Notes under the pieces: generated by a model | Told to the model about the DNA's origin: nothing | Databases searched by the model: none | What the model saw: the letters and a program-made list of their open reading frames with translations, nothing else | From: Thuidium tamariscinum | Lineage: Eukaryota; Streptophyta; Bryopsida; Hypnales; Thuidiaceae | Length of the DNA stretch: 64,000 nucleotides | Assembly: GCA_947034885.2 (NCBI GenBank) | Contig: OX344750.2 | Span: 20,206,053 to 20,270,052, forward strand | Direction: 5' to 3' | In this document: positions 24,366 through 35,150 of the stretch, in pieces | Numbering within the stretch: the first letter of the stretch is position 1 | Layout of the letters: each line of letters begins with the position of its first letter | Position numbers and translations under genes: made by a program

Positions 24366-25105
24366 GACTGAAGCAAGAGGGGCTGTCCTCGCGACGAGCC
24401 AGCCTCGAGTTTGAGGGAGGGCCCAGCTGATCTGGGCCCTCCAGCTGCTTTGACGGTAGAGATGGAAGGGCGACGCCCAAGTAGAATTTGGGTCAGGGAG
24501 GATTGTCCCCTATTGTCTAGTTAAAGGATAAATGTAAAATTGCTCCCTATTTTGTGCCACTAAATTTTTTATTTCTTCTCATTTCCTAGCTAATTTTGGA
24601 CCTCTGATTGCATATATGAATTCAAAATTTGAAAATTTTATCATTTATGACAAATAAAAAAATTCAACCACTCACCTTAAGGTTCTCCTTGAGAATGAAA
24701 ATTTATAATTATATTGTAGCACCCAAACCCTACATAGCGAAGTGAGTAGGGTTTGGGCCTGGAGCGGAGTGCCATTAGGCGCATAGCTTCAGTAATCAAG
24801 GCGCATAGCGCCGTTTAGGGTAAATATGAAGGGGTAACCCCTATTTCTAGCTATTATCTTTTGGTTTTATAAAAAAAAATTTAATTGATGCTACAACTTT
24901 GATCCAAATGCAATGAAATTTTTTTTAATGTTTTTTTTATGCAATGAAGTGGTGTGGGCAGCCAAGCAGAAACTGAAATGCCCTTGGGCTGAAGGGAGCC
25001 CACCCTTCCATCTCTACCGTCCAAGCAGTTGGAGGGCCCAGATCAGCGAAGCCCTCCCTCAAACTCGAGGCTAGCTGGAGACGAGGAGGGGCTATAGTCC
25101 AGTCA
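24366..25105. mobile_element. Foldback element with about 100-bp inverted arms
   Basis: The arm at about 24366-24470 is repeated inverted at about 25005-25105. Shared words include CCTCGAGTTTGAGGGAGGG, CTGATCTGGGCCCTCCA and ACGGTAGAGATGGAAGGG. The GC-rich arms enclose an AT-rich core. The core holds a perfect 12-bp hairpin (CCCAAACCCTAC ... GTAGGGTTTGGG, about 24723-24758). The core phrase around CTATTTTGTGCC...TAGCTAATTT...GAATTCAAAATTTG recurs inverted near 54065-54165. No coding capacity. Target duplications were not identified. Confidence 0.65.
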
Positions 25106-25268
25106 CGTTCCCCTCTGTAGCAGAGTTCTCGAGTGCGTTCTCACCATGAAGAGCCGGTGACGCTTCTTCATGGCCCACCTAACCTACCGTTATATTTATG
25201 GCAGGAGGCTCTAAAAATGACCAGCTTTTATAAACCACCTCTATGATTTGATGAAAAACAGACATTAA

Positions 25269-25300
25269 TCTTTAAACGATGCCGAAGCCATTTTTTTTAA
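25269..25300. mobile_element. Left fragment of a TTAA-flanked MITE split by the LINE
   Basis: After TTAA (25265-25268) the sequence TTTAAACGATGCCGAAGCCA matches the left end of the 222-bp MITE unit at 54224 (CTTAAACGACACCGAAGCCA). Similarity stops at an A/T tract where the LINE's poly(A) tail begins. The rest of the MITE resumes at about 32366. Confidence 0.6.
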
Positions 25301-26754
25301 CAAATGGATGAGCCTACTGCATTAAAGATAGAACCAAGTACAAACAACCAAGCCGAAACAGTCGGCCAAGGAAACACTGAAAAACAACCTAAGAGCCACA
25401 AATAGGAGAAGTAGGACGACAAAAACTATGTAAACAAAGCCACATGAGGACCTTCCCTGTTCCAACAAATGAGACTATCCCGTTTATATGCAAAGACACC
25501 TGATTGAAGCCATATGCGCTCAAATTTGTCTTTGATCTTGTCTCCGCTATTTGGATGACACTGAGCAAGACTTTGAGCTTTGGTATATGCAACCTTTCCA
25601 TATTCTAGCATAGTATTCTACAATGCTTGTTGAGTGACCTCCCAGGGCTAGCATGCCTGCGAGAATACTTGACTATTTCGACTAATCCATATGACCCAGA
25701 GTGCAACACCCCTAAGTAACGTCCAGATTAGGCAAAGGTTATGGAATCTGCAGGGGAGTGGGTCTCCAAAGATACATTGCCGAGCTATAAATTTGTTGGG
25801 ATGTCCGGTAGAAGAGGCTGGACCTCGAATGAGTTGTATGATCGTCTGAGCATAATCCCACACTTCTTGTGCCTACTTACAATTAAAAAACCTATGACTT
25901 GGGCTTTCTTCCACCATATCGTTGCAGCAGTTGCAAAGGACATCAATACCTAGGTTGATACGCGCTTGCCATGTGTGTACAGCCACCACATTATGCCAAA
26001 CTATCCACATGAACGTAGCTTCTTTTAGCGAACGTGACCCATGCCACAAGTCTCTCCAATCGAGTTTATAGTTTAATGGAAGCTGAAGAGGCTACTTGGA
26101 TGGAATTGAGCAATTCAATTGTTGAGGCCTAGATAAAAATTGCCACCCAAGTGAGGTTGAATAAGCATCTAGCCAAATGCCATTACTCCATCCCCAACGA
26201 TGAGGGTCGAATTTTAATGAATGTATAACACCTGCGAATGTGAGCACTAGGGGTTTCTTTTGGTAATGAGCCCTCTCCAAGACCCAAATTCTTTGAATAA
26301 ATCCTTTGTAATTGTCCCTGTGATCGGAGTCTGAAATTAGTGAGAGATGATTGGATAACTACCGAATTTTTGCTATGAGAGTCACGGCTAGCGGGGAGAT
26401 AGTTTGGCACCTGTATGGCAAGAATTGCAGCTCTTGTCCTGTGATCTTCAATGCTAGCTGTGGGATTTTGTCATTTACTTGTTGAAAAACTCCCACCCAT
26501 TGGCCAACTTGAACCACCTACATGGGAAAAGAGAGCATATTGATCCATTCACGAGGGATGTAGGTTGTGAGGGTCCTCCAATAGGAAAAGTCCTCATCTC
26601 GTAACCGATATTTTGCCTTCATGACGTTCCATGTTTTGAGAGAGTGTGTCTTCTCGTTCCGAAGGTCAGCAATCGTTCTAAGGCTGAGTTGCACAAGTTC
26701 CCTGGCTCTCTTGATAGGAACATTGAAGTTAGTCCCAATGTATATCGATGCCCA

Positions 26755-28374
26755 CTAGAGACTAGTGGTTAAAACTTCGTCCGCGTTGGTTGGAGGCAGT
26801 GGATCAAAATGTTTAATCATTTTCTTCCATGCGGCAATAATGCGATTCCAAATGCGGGAGCCGCGTGATGCTGATGGAGAATGCACCATAAGCCAGGTCT
26901 CCGAGGGGTACCAATAGCCACCTTTTGATTGCGGTTTCATTTTATAAATTCGATGTTGAAGAAGGATCTTTAGATTTGAAATGTCTGGTTCAATGGCATA
27001 TAAGATCCATTTGGCTAACAATGCATGCAAAGAGACCTTAGGATCCATCAATTTCAGCCCTCCTATCGATTTTGGAAGGCAACAATCATGCCAATTTACC
27101 CGAGTGCAAGATGTGAACTCTGAACCACTCCAAAGATAATTGCATAGCCTCGTGCGAATAAATCGGAGGGCATGTAGCAACCCACATCAAATGGCAATGA
27201 AGTAGTATAAGGTTGACAATAGAACTGCATTGATGATCGTGACTCTTCCTGCAAGTGATAACCTTTGCGTGGTCTAATATGAAAGTTTCTTCACCACCTT
27301 CTGTACTAAAAAATCATCGATGTCGGTAGTTTCCACTGTGATACCAAAAGGTGTGCCAAGGAGTTTTGTAAGGGAGCTTGGTGGTGCCCATATTAACTCA
27401 TAATTATTGGTCCACTCTGGGCGAGCAAGTTTGGAGAACCAATAATCAATGTTCTTCAGCCAGTTTATAGTAAGACCCGTTGCCGATCCAAAGCATTTAA
27501 GGAGGGATATGGTATTCTAAAGATCTGATTATTGCCCCTGAATGGACATCCTTATGTCATCAATGTATTGCGAGGCCATTTGTTCTGTTACGTTGTCAGG
27601 TAGGGTGATCATGTGAATCCTTCTCTGCTTTTGTTTGGCTGCTGCAGCCATATTGAGAGTGTCCCCTATTATCAAGAACAGATAAGGCACCAGTGGGTAG
27701 CCTTGTTGAACGCCTCGACAAATATTAAATTAATTTGTAGGTTTACCATTGAGTAAGATGAATGCCGAAGCACTCTGCAGTAGCATCCTCAGGAGGTGAG
27801 CAAAGGAATCTAGGATTCCAATTTTTGACATGGCGTGAAAAAGATAATCCCACGACACCACGTCGTATGCTTTTGTAAAGTCGAGTTTAAGAAAGATAAG
27901 ATCCTACTCAGACTCCAAAGCCCAATCCACTGTTTCATGTTGCAGTAAAATATTGTTGAGTATATGCCTGCCTAGAAGAAAGGCTAATTGTTCGGGACTA
28001 ATCACCTCCTTTAATATGCTTTGCAATCTGATCTGCAAAGCTTTGGCTAAAATTTTGTAGGAAACATTAAGCAATGTTATAGGCCGCCAGTTGGAAAGTT
28101 CAGCATGTTCCTCAACTTTGAATAAGAGTACGATGGTGCCAAAGTTCATACCATTTGGAAGATGTCCGTTGATGATGGCCTGGTGAATTATGGCTGTAAA
28201 TTCCACCCCAAGCATATCCCAAAAACACGGGCAGAAACGGCAAAAAAATTCCACCGTTACTCCATTTGGCCTTGGGCTTCTACCTTTAGACATCTATAAC
28301 AGTGCCTGATGTAGTTCTTCGCATGTGAGAGGGGCCTCTAGTTGTTGAGACATAACTGGTGAATCCGGGGAGAT
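26755..28374 (-). pseudogene. LINE reverse transcriptase, decayed
   Basis: The best open stretch (28293-27904) reads MSKGRSPRPNGVTVEFFCRF...GTIVLLFKVEEHAELSNWRPITLLNVSYKILAKALQIRL, the classic start of a LINE RT. Further pieces down to 26755 include FVKAYDVV-like sequence and the thumb region (LCNYLWSGSEF, VNWHDCCLPKSIGGL). Stops and at least one frame change separate them. Confidence 0.8.
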
Positions 28375-29546
28375 TACTCGCAATTTTTAGAAAACTATGT
28401 GAGTTAAAAGATAGGGTCTACTTAATTCAAAGGGGATAAATTTTATATATATATAGAACTACTATAGGGTTCTTGAAATGTCACATATCCTATTATATAT
28501 AAATTAAGCTATGTATAAACATCATTTAGTAGGAATTTTTATTAATAAATTAGCCTTTAAAAATAGAATTCATATAAAAAGTTTGTAGTACAATGAGTAT
28601 AGATGTAACCAAACTTTCTTAATTGAATGATAAAACTTACACAATTTAGTAAATCTAAAGATGTTTTTCAAGAGATTTGTTGTTATCATCAAATAATTCT
28701 GGCCTGTACATACAAATCTTTCCTTGAGTATACAAATTATATAACATGTAAGAATCTATTGTTCCAAGACAAAAGAATTGAGTTGTAAATTTACAATGAG
28801 GTTGTACTATGGAGATTTGTGTTCACACAAAGTACCCATTAAGAAATTGATGTAGAGTGTGTAACATTTGCATGCAATCTTTTCTATACTTTGATACTAC
28901 AAACTCTAGATTTGCCTCAACTACTTGAACATATACTTGTAAATGTTTAGAATCATCTTCTTTTTACTATTGTTTAATAAAAACTCTTTTATTTTTTGAT
29001 TCTAAATTCAAAACCATTGTAAATGCATATGTAAAAATAAAATATATAGTCTCTATATTAAAATAGAGGTCATATTCTTGGGGAAATCTACAATGTTTTT
29101 AGAGTGTCAATTTCTCATGTTGTTCATATTATATTACTAGTATTGGTGTTTTTCTTAGTTTTAATATTATAACTATATTTAATATTTTTATAATGTTTAT
29201 TATTCATCGTATTAGGTTGTTTAGAATACATGGCATAGAATTTAGAATATTAAAAACCATTGTTGCATTTTACATTTTTATTTGTCATTTGAAATTGTAC
29301 TACAATACAAGTAGTACATATATTAAAAAAATAGTATATATGTAAGACACTACTTTTATAGTGTGTTGTAAATGGATATGAAAAAATTAGACATATAAAT
29401 TTTGTATATAAAATAGCCTAACTATAAAAACCAAATGATTGAATTTATATGTAAAAATATGGTCATTTTAATTACTAAAATGAAGGTAAATAGCCCTATG
29501 TTAAATACCCTCTTAACTTAGGTGTATGCTTAAAATTACAAGGAGT
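28375..29546. mobile_element. AT-rich 1.17-kb insertion in the LINE
   Basis: LINE coding similarity stops at 28374 and resumes at 29547, with GAT on both sides as a possible 3-bp target duplication. The ends are weakly inverted: ACTCGCAATTTTTAG on the left, and ACTCCTTGTAATTTTAAGC on the right read on the other strand. The interior is AT-rich and non-coding. The right part (about 29400-29520, AAGGTAAATAGCC) resembles 39390-39540 inside the CACTA element, so the family is dispersed. Confidence 0.6.
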
Positions 29547-30443
29547 GATCTCCCCAGGCTGGTGAAAGTTTGTTGGAGACAGTTTGGAAAATCGAGACCC
29601 AATCACTCTCTTCTTGACAGGTAGATGGAGATTGAGCATATAAATGAGAATAGAAATCAATGTGAATCTTCTCTAGATCAGACCGATCATACTTCAGTGA
29701 GCCTTGGCTATCCCTTAGCTCTGTGATGGAGGTAGCGTTCTGGGGTGCACAAACTCCATTGAAGAATTTTGCAGAGATTCGATCTCCAAACATTCTCCAT
29801 TTGACTTGTGATCGTATTTTTTGGCCCTCAATTTTCTTTGTCTCCAAGTTTGCTAGCTTTGCTTGAAAGGAATTTGACGGTCTTTTGGAGACTAGTAGAC
29901 TGAGGATGTACTTGCAATTGGCTAGTTTGTTGTTCCAACTCCTTACACAATGCCGATTCTTCTTCCTGGCAACGTTGTGCTAACTGAATGCAGTATCCGC
30001 AATAGAACATGGTTGCCCTTTTCATTTTGGCGAAGAAAGACGTTGGTTCTGGAGCTTTGGCCCAAATTTTACGGATCTGAGCCTCTGCTTCATCAAGGTA
30101 CAACAACAACATAACCAGTGATCCCAAAACTAATTTGTAGAATTTAGTGCAATATGCTACCTAGTTTAGGAAATTTAGTGCAATTTGCTACCTTCAAGAT
30201 AAATAAGCATCAACTTTGGCTATCTTGAGAAAAAGTGGAAGGATTTTGCAAGTTGTAAAGGATAATGGGGGTACTAATACCCATAACTAACTACAGAGAT
30301 GCTAATTCCAATGTAGAGGAAGTAACAAATTGGCTATCAAATTCTATTGGTTGTTGAAATCTTAGCTAAAATTTAATTTTTTCAAGGATTTTTTCCTATA
30401 GAGATTTAGGTACTAAAAATTTTTAGTAGCAATGGAGCAAAAT

Positions 30444-31270
30444 TTAGCCAGTTTTGTGAACACTGGACATAACCCATCTACTAAGTTGAATTGGGATTTG
30501 TTTGAATTCAATTATCACAGAGATCGAGTAGTGATCTGATCTAGTGTGATCCCCCTTAATTTGATACTCTAGGATCTTCCTATGCCTGGTGTTTGAATCC
30601 TGGAAGAGGTAGCATTGATCTAAACAAGCCATGATTCTGTCCTCGCTGCCCCGAGCATTGTCCCATGAAAATTGAAGCGAAGGGGATGTTAGTGGGACTT
30701 CTTCTACGTGAAGTGTATCTTTCAACCCATTGAAGGTTAAGCGCTCATGAGCTGAAATAGCCTTGCCGCATGCATTGGATTTATCTTTCTATTACTCTAC
30801 CATATTAAAGTCCACCAGCATCACCCATCTGCATGAAGTAGGTAAATCCCGAGCCAAAGTTTCCCACATGATTTGTCTGGAGTATGAATCATGTGGAGCA
30901 TATAAATTTAAAAAACCTAGATCTCCCCCTGGTACTTGAGAAATAATAAACCATTGCGCCCAGCCTCCTAGTAGGGACCCTGATTGTGTAATTAGTCTTG
31001 CCTAACGTGGTGAGATTAGGGCAGCTATGCCACCTTTCCCTGCATTCCTCCCATCGATTGTGTAACCAGGTTCAGCTTCGGAAGAGAATGTGGTAGCATG
31101 TTTCCAAACTTTATTGCCTAGTTGTAGAGTGCTGGAGCCCCGCAATTTGTGTTCTTGTAGGAATAACATATCTACAAGATTGCGTTTTAAGTAATGTCAT
31201 AAGGTGTTGATCGCACTAGGGGTGTTCAGCCCTTTGATATTCTGGGAGAATAGGCGTAACTTCATCGAGA
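30444..31270 (-). pseudogene. LINE endonuclease domain, decayed
   Basis: On the minus strand from 31265 the reading begins MKLRLFSQNIKGLNTPSA, followed by FLQEHKLRG, a GKGGIAALISPR phrase, LNLYAPHDS and WVMLVDFN. These are the strands and catalytic-loop regions of LINE APE endonucleases. The domain ends with SWDNARGSEDRIMACLDQC and GDHTRSDHYSI, where SDHY carries the expected terminal Asp-His pair. Several stops interrupt it. It nicks target DNA in working LINEs. Confidence 0.75.
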
Positions 31271-32365
31271 TTTTTTGTGGAGAGTTTTCCTAGCGCTCTC
31301 ATTGCAGTCCTTTATAGCTAATGCCTTATTTTTCTTGTAACCCCATGATTCTAATAGTTGGCTATTAGGAACTACTTCTATTCGTACTTGGTGTGGTAGA
31401 GTTAATTCCGCCAGTTTCGTCCTTGCTGAGGCCTTGATATCTTTTCATGACCGTTCCCTGTTTGGTAAGATGTCCGCTTGAATTGGTTCAAAAGCTAGTC
31501 ACTGTGGCATCACTCCTAACATCTGATTGAAGACGTCAAGCGCGAAGGATGTCTTTGGGTTCGTAATTGGGAATGAAGGATACCATTGGAGTTGGTTATT
31601 TGGAAGATCAGGCTGTGCATCGACAAAAAGATTGATGTCAATATTGGTCTCTAACATCTTAGGGATAAAAGTGGAGCACCCGGGATTGAGACTGTTGGTT
31701 CTAGGGGAGGACACTTCCTGTTTTTTAATAACCTACATGCGGCAGAAGATAGGGTACATTTAAATAATCTTCGGTAAAATTTATAAGAAATTTATATATA
31801 AAATAGGGGACATTAAAAAGGTAAAGTGTTTTAAAAATAAAATAGGGATGATAATATGGCTGATTTTTCCGCTTTATGGTAAAATAGGGGCTCTTTTAAT
31901 GTTGCCAAGTAATGATTACAAGTAATTGATAGCCCCCCTAAAAATACCCCATCGCCGCACGTGGGTCCCCCAAATACACAAGAAGTGTCCTCCCCGGGTG
32001 TTGGTTTTTCTTTGTGTGGTAGCACTATTTTGAGGGGAGGAAGCTAGAAGAGGGTTGGCCAAGTAAGGAGTGATATTCCGAGGGGATGAAACAATATGGG
32101 CGGATTTGCTTAAAGTGTGGCCTTCCATCAGTTTGTGACTTGGGGGTATGGAGATGGATTGATCAAAATTTTGTGGAATGATTTGTGTTACCAGATTTGG
32201 GGAACTACCATACAATTGGTTAGATTGTTTGTAGTTGGATTTTGTGTGCGGGGGGAAGAAAGGATTGTGAGTTGCACTGTCTGTGGTGTACTGACCTTTG
32301 AGGTCGCTTCGCTCTAAGTTTAATGGTGATCGATCCAATTGAGGGAACTCAGAGATGTATGTTGG

Positions 32366-32577
32366 ATTTTCTAGTTGATTTCCTAATCGATGAACTTCAT
32401 GGAATCTTTCTATGCAGGACAGAATTGCAATCATTCTTCCTTGGAATTAGGGGTAGAAAATGAAGATCTTCTACGGTGCTTTGACTTCCAACGTGTGTTT
32501 TTAGATTTTTTTGAACCAATGATTCCCACGGTATCAAAATTCCTTAATTCCACGGCCACTGGCTCGTTGTTTAGGGA
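32366..32577. mobile_element. Right fragment of a TTAA-flanked MITE split by the LINE
   Basis: Nearly the whole stretch matches 54255-54445 (shared words GAACTTCATGGAATCTTTCT, CTTTGACTTCCAACGTGTG and GATTCCCACGGTATCAAAAT). It ends GGCTCGTTGTTTAGGGA before TTAA (32578-32581). With 25269-25300 it makes about 240 bp, close to the 222-bp family length, so the LINE seems to have landed inside it. Confidence 0.65.
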
Positions 32578-32585
32578 TTAAACAT

Positions 32586-33323
32586 ACCATATATGGATAT
32601 AGATCACAAGGGAAATAGACACCTCATAATGTCAGGACCGTGTTTCATTCAAAAAAGATTTATTCTAACAGCATTAGTGGATGCATTAAAGGCCACAATA
32701 AGATGGTTGTATAATCAGTGGCCACATATAAATTTAACTTTAAAAAATTAGATTTTAGTACAAAAAAAATCCATTTTAGCAATAAAATAAACCCAAGAAG
32801 CAAAGGTCCATTTTTGTTGCATCCAAGGTCATATTTTCTAAAGTATTCAAATCCTTGTTGCATGCTGTATTGGTACTTGTCATGCCTTGTCATGTCTTTT
32901 TTCAATTTTATTATGTGCACCTTAAGTGAACCCTAGGATCACAAATAGGTGCCTATGCTTGATATTTTTCATAAATACTCAAGTGGCTACATGCATCAAG
33001 TAGAATAAGGATAAACAACTAAGCTTAGAATCAACATAGAAATTCATACCTACTCCAAAATTTTGAAACTACTTGCGTTGGATTCTACTACTATTCTTTT
33101 TTGTCAAAAAAAATGCTAAAAATATTTTCTAGCACCATTGCCCTATCAAAATTGTAATCATCTTGTAAAATGACGCTTTTAGAGCCTCCTACCCTAACTT
33201 TGGAGCGCGCCGACGTCCAAAAATTATTTTTTTGAACAAATTTGCAATTACTTTTATGTCTCATTACTTTGCATTGATTGTAGTTCAAAACCAAATTTGC
33301 AAAAATGAGGTTATGAATAAAAG
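32586..33323. other. AT-rich intergenic stretch
   Basis: No gene seen. A phrase near 33190-33230 (GGAGCGCGCCGACGTCCA) vaguely resembles the left end of the intronic TTAA-flanked MITE, but no partner end was found. Confidence 0.45.
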
Positions 33324-33650
33324 AACATGGCAAATTTCGTTAAAATGGCAGTATTCCATTAGTTTGACGCTTTTGACAGTTCAGATCACGCAGTCTAAAC
33401 TCTAAAACTCTCATAGATTTTTGAAATCTACATATGCTGTAAATGTTTGAAATCTACACTTGTCCAAGATGTTTTAGACCATGTGGTCTAAAATCTAAAT
33501 ATATCATAGATTTTGAAAATCTACATGAATTCTAGATGTTTGAAATCTACACCATTTCTAGATGTCAATTTTCAATTCAAACCATGCGGTCTGAAAAATG
33601 GCATAAGGAATACTGCCATTTTAACAAAATTCACCATGAACAAATCAATT
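33324..33650. mobile_element. Palindrome-rich MITE
   Basis: The ends carry GTTAAAATGGCAGTATTCC and its perfect 19-bp inverted complement, extended outward to about 37 bp with mismatches. Between them the phrase TTTGAAATCTACA recurs about four times. A 22-bp perfect palindrome lies at 33472-33493 (TTTTAGACCA-TG-TGGTCTAAAA). It is non-coding. The target duplication is unclear, so the superfamily is not assigned. Confidence 0.65.
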
Positions 33651-34438
33651 TAAAAAAATCATGATATAAAGAGAACCTCATCTGAAACCCACTCCAACAA
33701 GTTTTACTTGAAAAATGACAATATTTTCCTTGTAATTGAATTTTGAAGGGATTTAAAAAATTTCTTTTCAAAATTTATAGAAAAATATTGGTGAAAGCAA
33801 TAGGGAATCTAACCATACAAATGGAATCTAAAATTCAAAGTGTATAACTTTTGTTTCTATCACAATCCCAACATATTCTTCCAAATAGTACTTTATAATG
33901 ATTTTTTCCAAATCTTCAATTCTGGACATAATTTCAGACGTTGTAGGGTTAATCAGTAAATTGAATTAGTAATTTGTATCAATGTAGGCTTAAATATTAT
34001 CGTATTATATTGATTTTCAAAAACAATGTATTTTATAGTGGCATTGATTTTGCAGGTGACATTAGGAGTAGTAAACACTTAATTGAATAACATTAATTGT
34101 AAAAGAACCCCAATTTGAAAAGGGGTGTCAAATGGAGGTATTAGTAAGAATAGTAGGAAAAAACATGGTACCAAATTTCTTTAAACCTAACTTTTGGTGC
34201 TCCAAAGACTTTTGTCCTGTGCTTTTTCCAAACTCTAGCTCTTGGTCCCTAATTACACACATTTTCAAATTAACTCTAATTTATCACCTATAAATTTTAT
34301 GCCCTCAAGAATAGGAAAAATTAGTGTAGCTAGGCATATAGTTTGCACCCAATGAAGTCTTGAATCAAGGTACATAGAATTGTATTCATGGCCCTCTTCT
34401 TCAAACTATTTCTAAAGCATCATTATATTTGTAAGGTA
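33651..34438. other. AT-rich intergenic stretch
   Basis: No gene or repeat recognised in this stretch. Confidence 0.5.
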
Positions 34439-34439
34439 G

Positions 34440-34900
34440 AACCATTGCAAAAATCACAGGCTCCAGGGACAAAGAAATTTATAAGGTAGGCATTGACGAC
34501 CTTCTATATGACCCTATTGGCGAACTCTGGAAGAAACTGCAGCACTTTGAAGAGAAGGTGTACACTAGGTACAAGATGTACGAGTTGTACAAGATGAATG
34601 AGATTGTATAGAAGAAAGATGATCTCATACACCTACTAAAGTTGGTTGGTTTATAGTTGCATGCAATAACTCACTAATTCAAAATTACATCAGAGTCAAA
34701 AAGGAAAAAGTTCAGTTGTCAATGCAACTAAGGCATCACAAAAAGAAGAAATATTATAGAGAACTGAGGCAAAAATTGTCAAACTATGGACCAAATAAGG
34801 GTCCATGGTAGAGGTTTCGATGAAAAAAGTTGAGGCGTATGACAATGATAAAGAATGTGGTTGTTGATTACGAGGTAGTTCTACTGGAACTCAAATAGTG
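34440..34900 (+). pseudogene. Unrecognised coding relic
   Basis: One frame reads ITGSRDKEIYKVGIDDLLYD, continues PIGELWKKLQHFEEKVYTRY, then KMYELYKMNEIV and, after a stop, KKDDLIHLLKLVG. A later frame gives KKKKYYRELRQKLSNYGPNKGPW. This charged, helix-like text stands out in AT-rich DNA and is interrupted by stops. It resembles a decayed gene or a fragment of a mobile-element protein; the family was not recognised. Confidence 0.35.
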
Positions 34901-34908
34901 CAATTGAA

Positions 34909-35147
34909 CACTAGAAGAAAAACACCGAAAACGCTGTTAATTTCAACATACTACATCAGGTAGATTGTGTTGAGACTGCGTTGCTGAAAACGCAGGAAAA
35001 CCCTGAAAACGCAGAAAAAACGCAGAAAAACACAGAAAACGCATTTTTTTGTGTTTTTTTTGTGTTTTTTCCGCGTTTTCAGCAATGCGGCCTCAACACA
35101 ATCTACCTAACGTGCTGCGCTGAAAATAACAGGGATTTCTTCTAGTG
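34909..35147. mobile_element. CACTA-type MITE with GAA target duplication
   Basis: This 239-bp near-palindrome begins CACTAGAAGAAAAA and ends with the complement TTTCTTCTAGTG, flanked by GAA on both sides (34906-34908, 35148-35150). The arms share GGTAGATTGTGTTGAG and TGCTGAAAACGC. CACTA ends with a 3-bp target duplication are diagnostic of the CACTA (EnSpm/CMC) superfamily. It is non-coding and could fold into one long hairpin. Confidence 0.85.
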
Positions 35148-35150
35148 GAA

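Larger units (their letters stand above)
25293..32365 (-). mobile_element. Decayed non-LTR retrotransposon (plant LINE)
   Basis: The element runs on the minus strand, with a poly(A) tail seen as T8 at about 25293-25300 and its 5' end near 32365. Recognisable in order are a possible ORF1-like tail (about 31300-31720), an apurinic-type endonuclease starting LRLFSQNIKGLN near 31265, an endonuclease end (WDNARGSEDR, about 30665), a linker with KWRMFGDRISAKFFNG (about 29790), and RT with SPRPNGVTVEFF and SNWRPITLLNVSYKILAKAL (about 28270-28030). Downstream come NYLWSG-type sequence near 27130 and a C-terminal zinc-binding RT domain (LCNCCNDMVEE...HRFFNC) near 25900-25830. Stops and frame changes are frequent, so it is inactive. 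A 1172-bp insertion interrupts it at 28375-29546. Confidence 0.85.

Noticed and set aside
31916-32434. 172-codon minus-strand frame as an independent gene
   Set aside because: It spans the LINE 5' region and the split MITE, contains no recognised domain, and is best seen as part of the LINE or chance.
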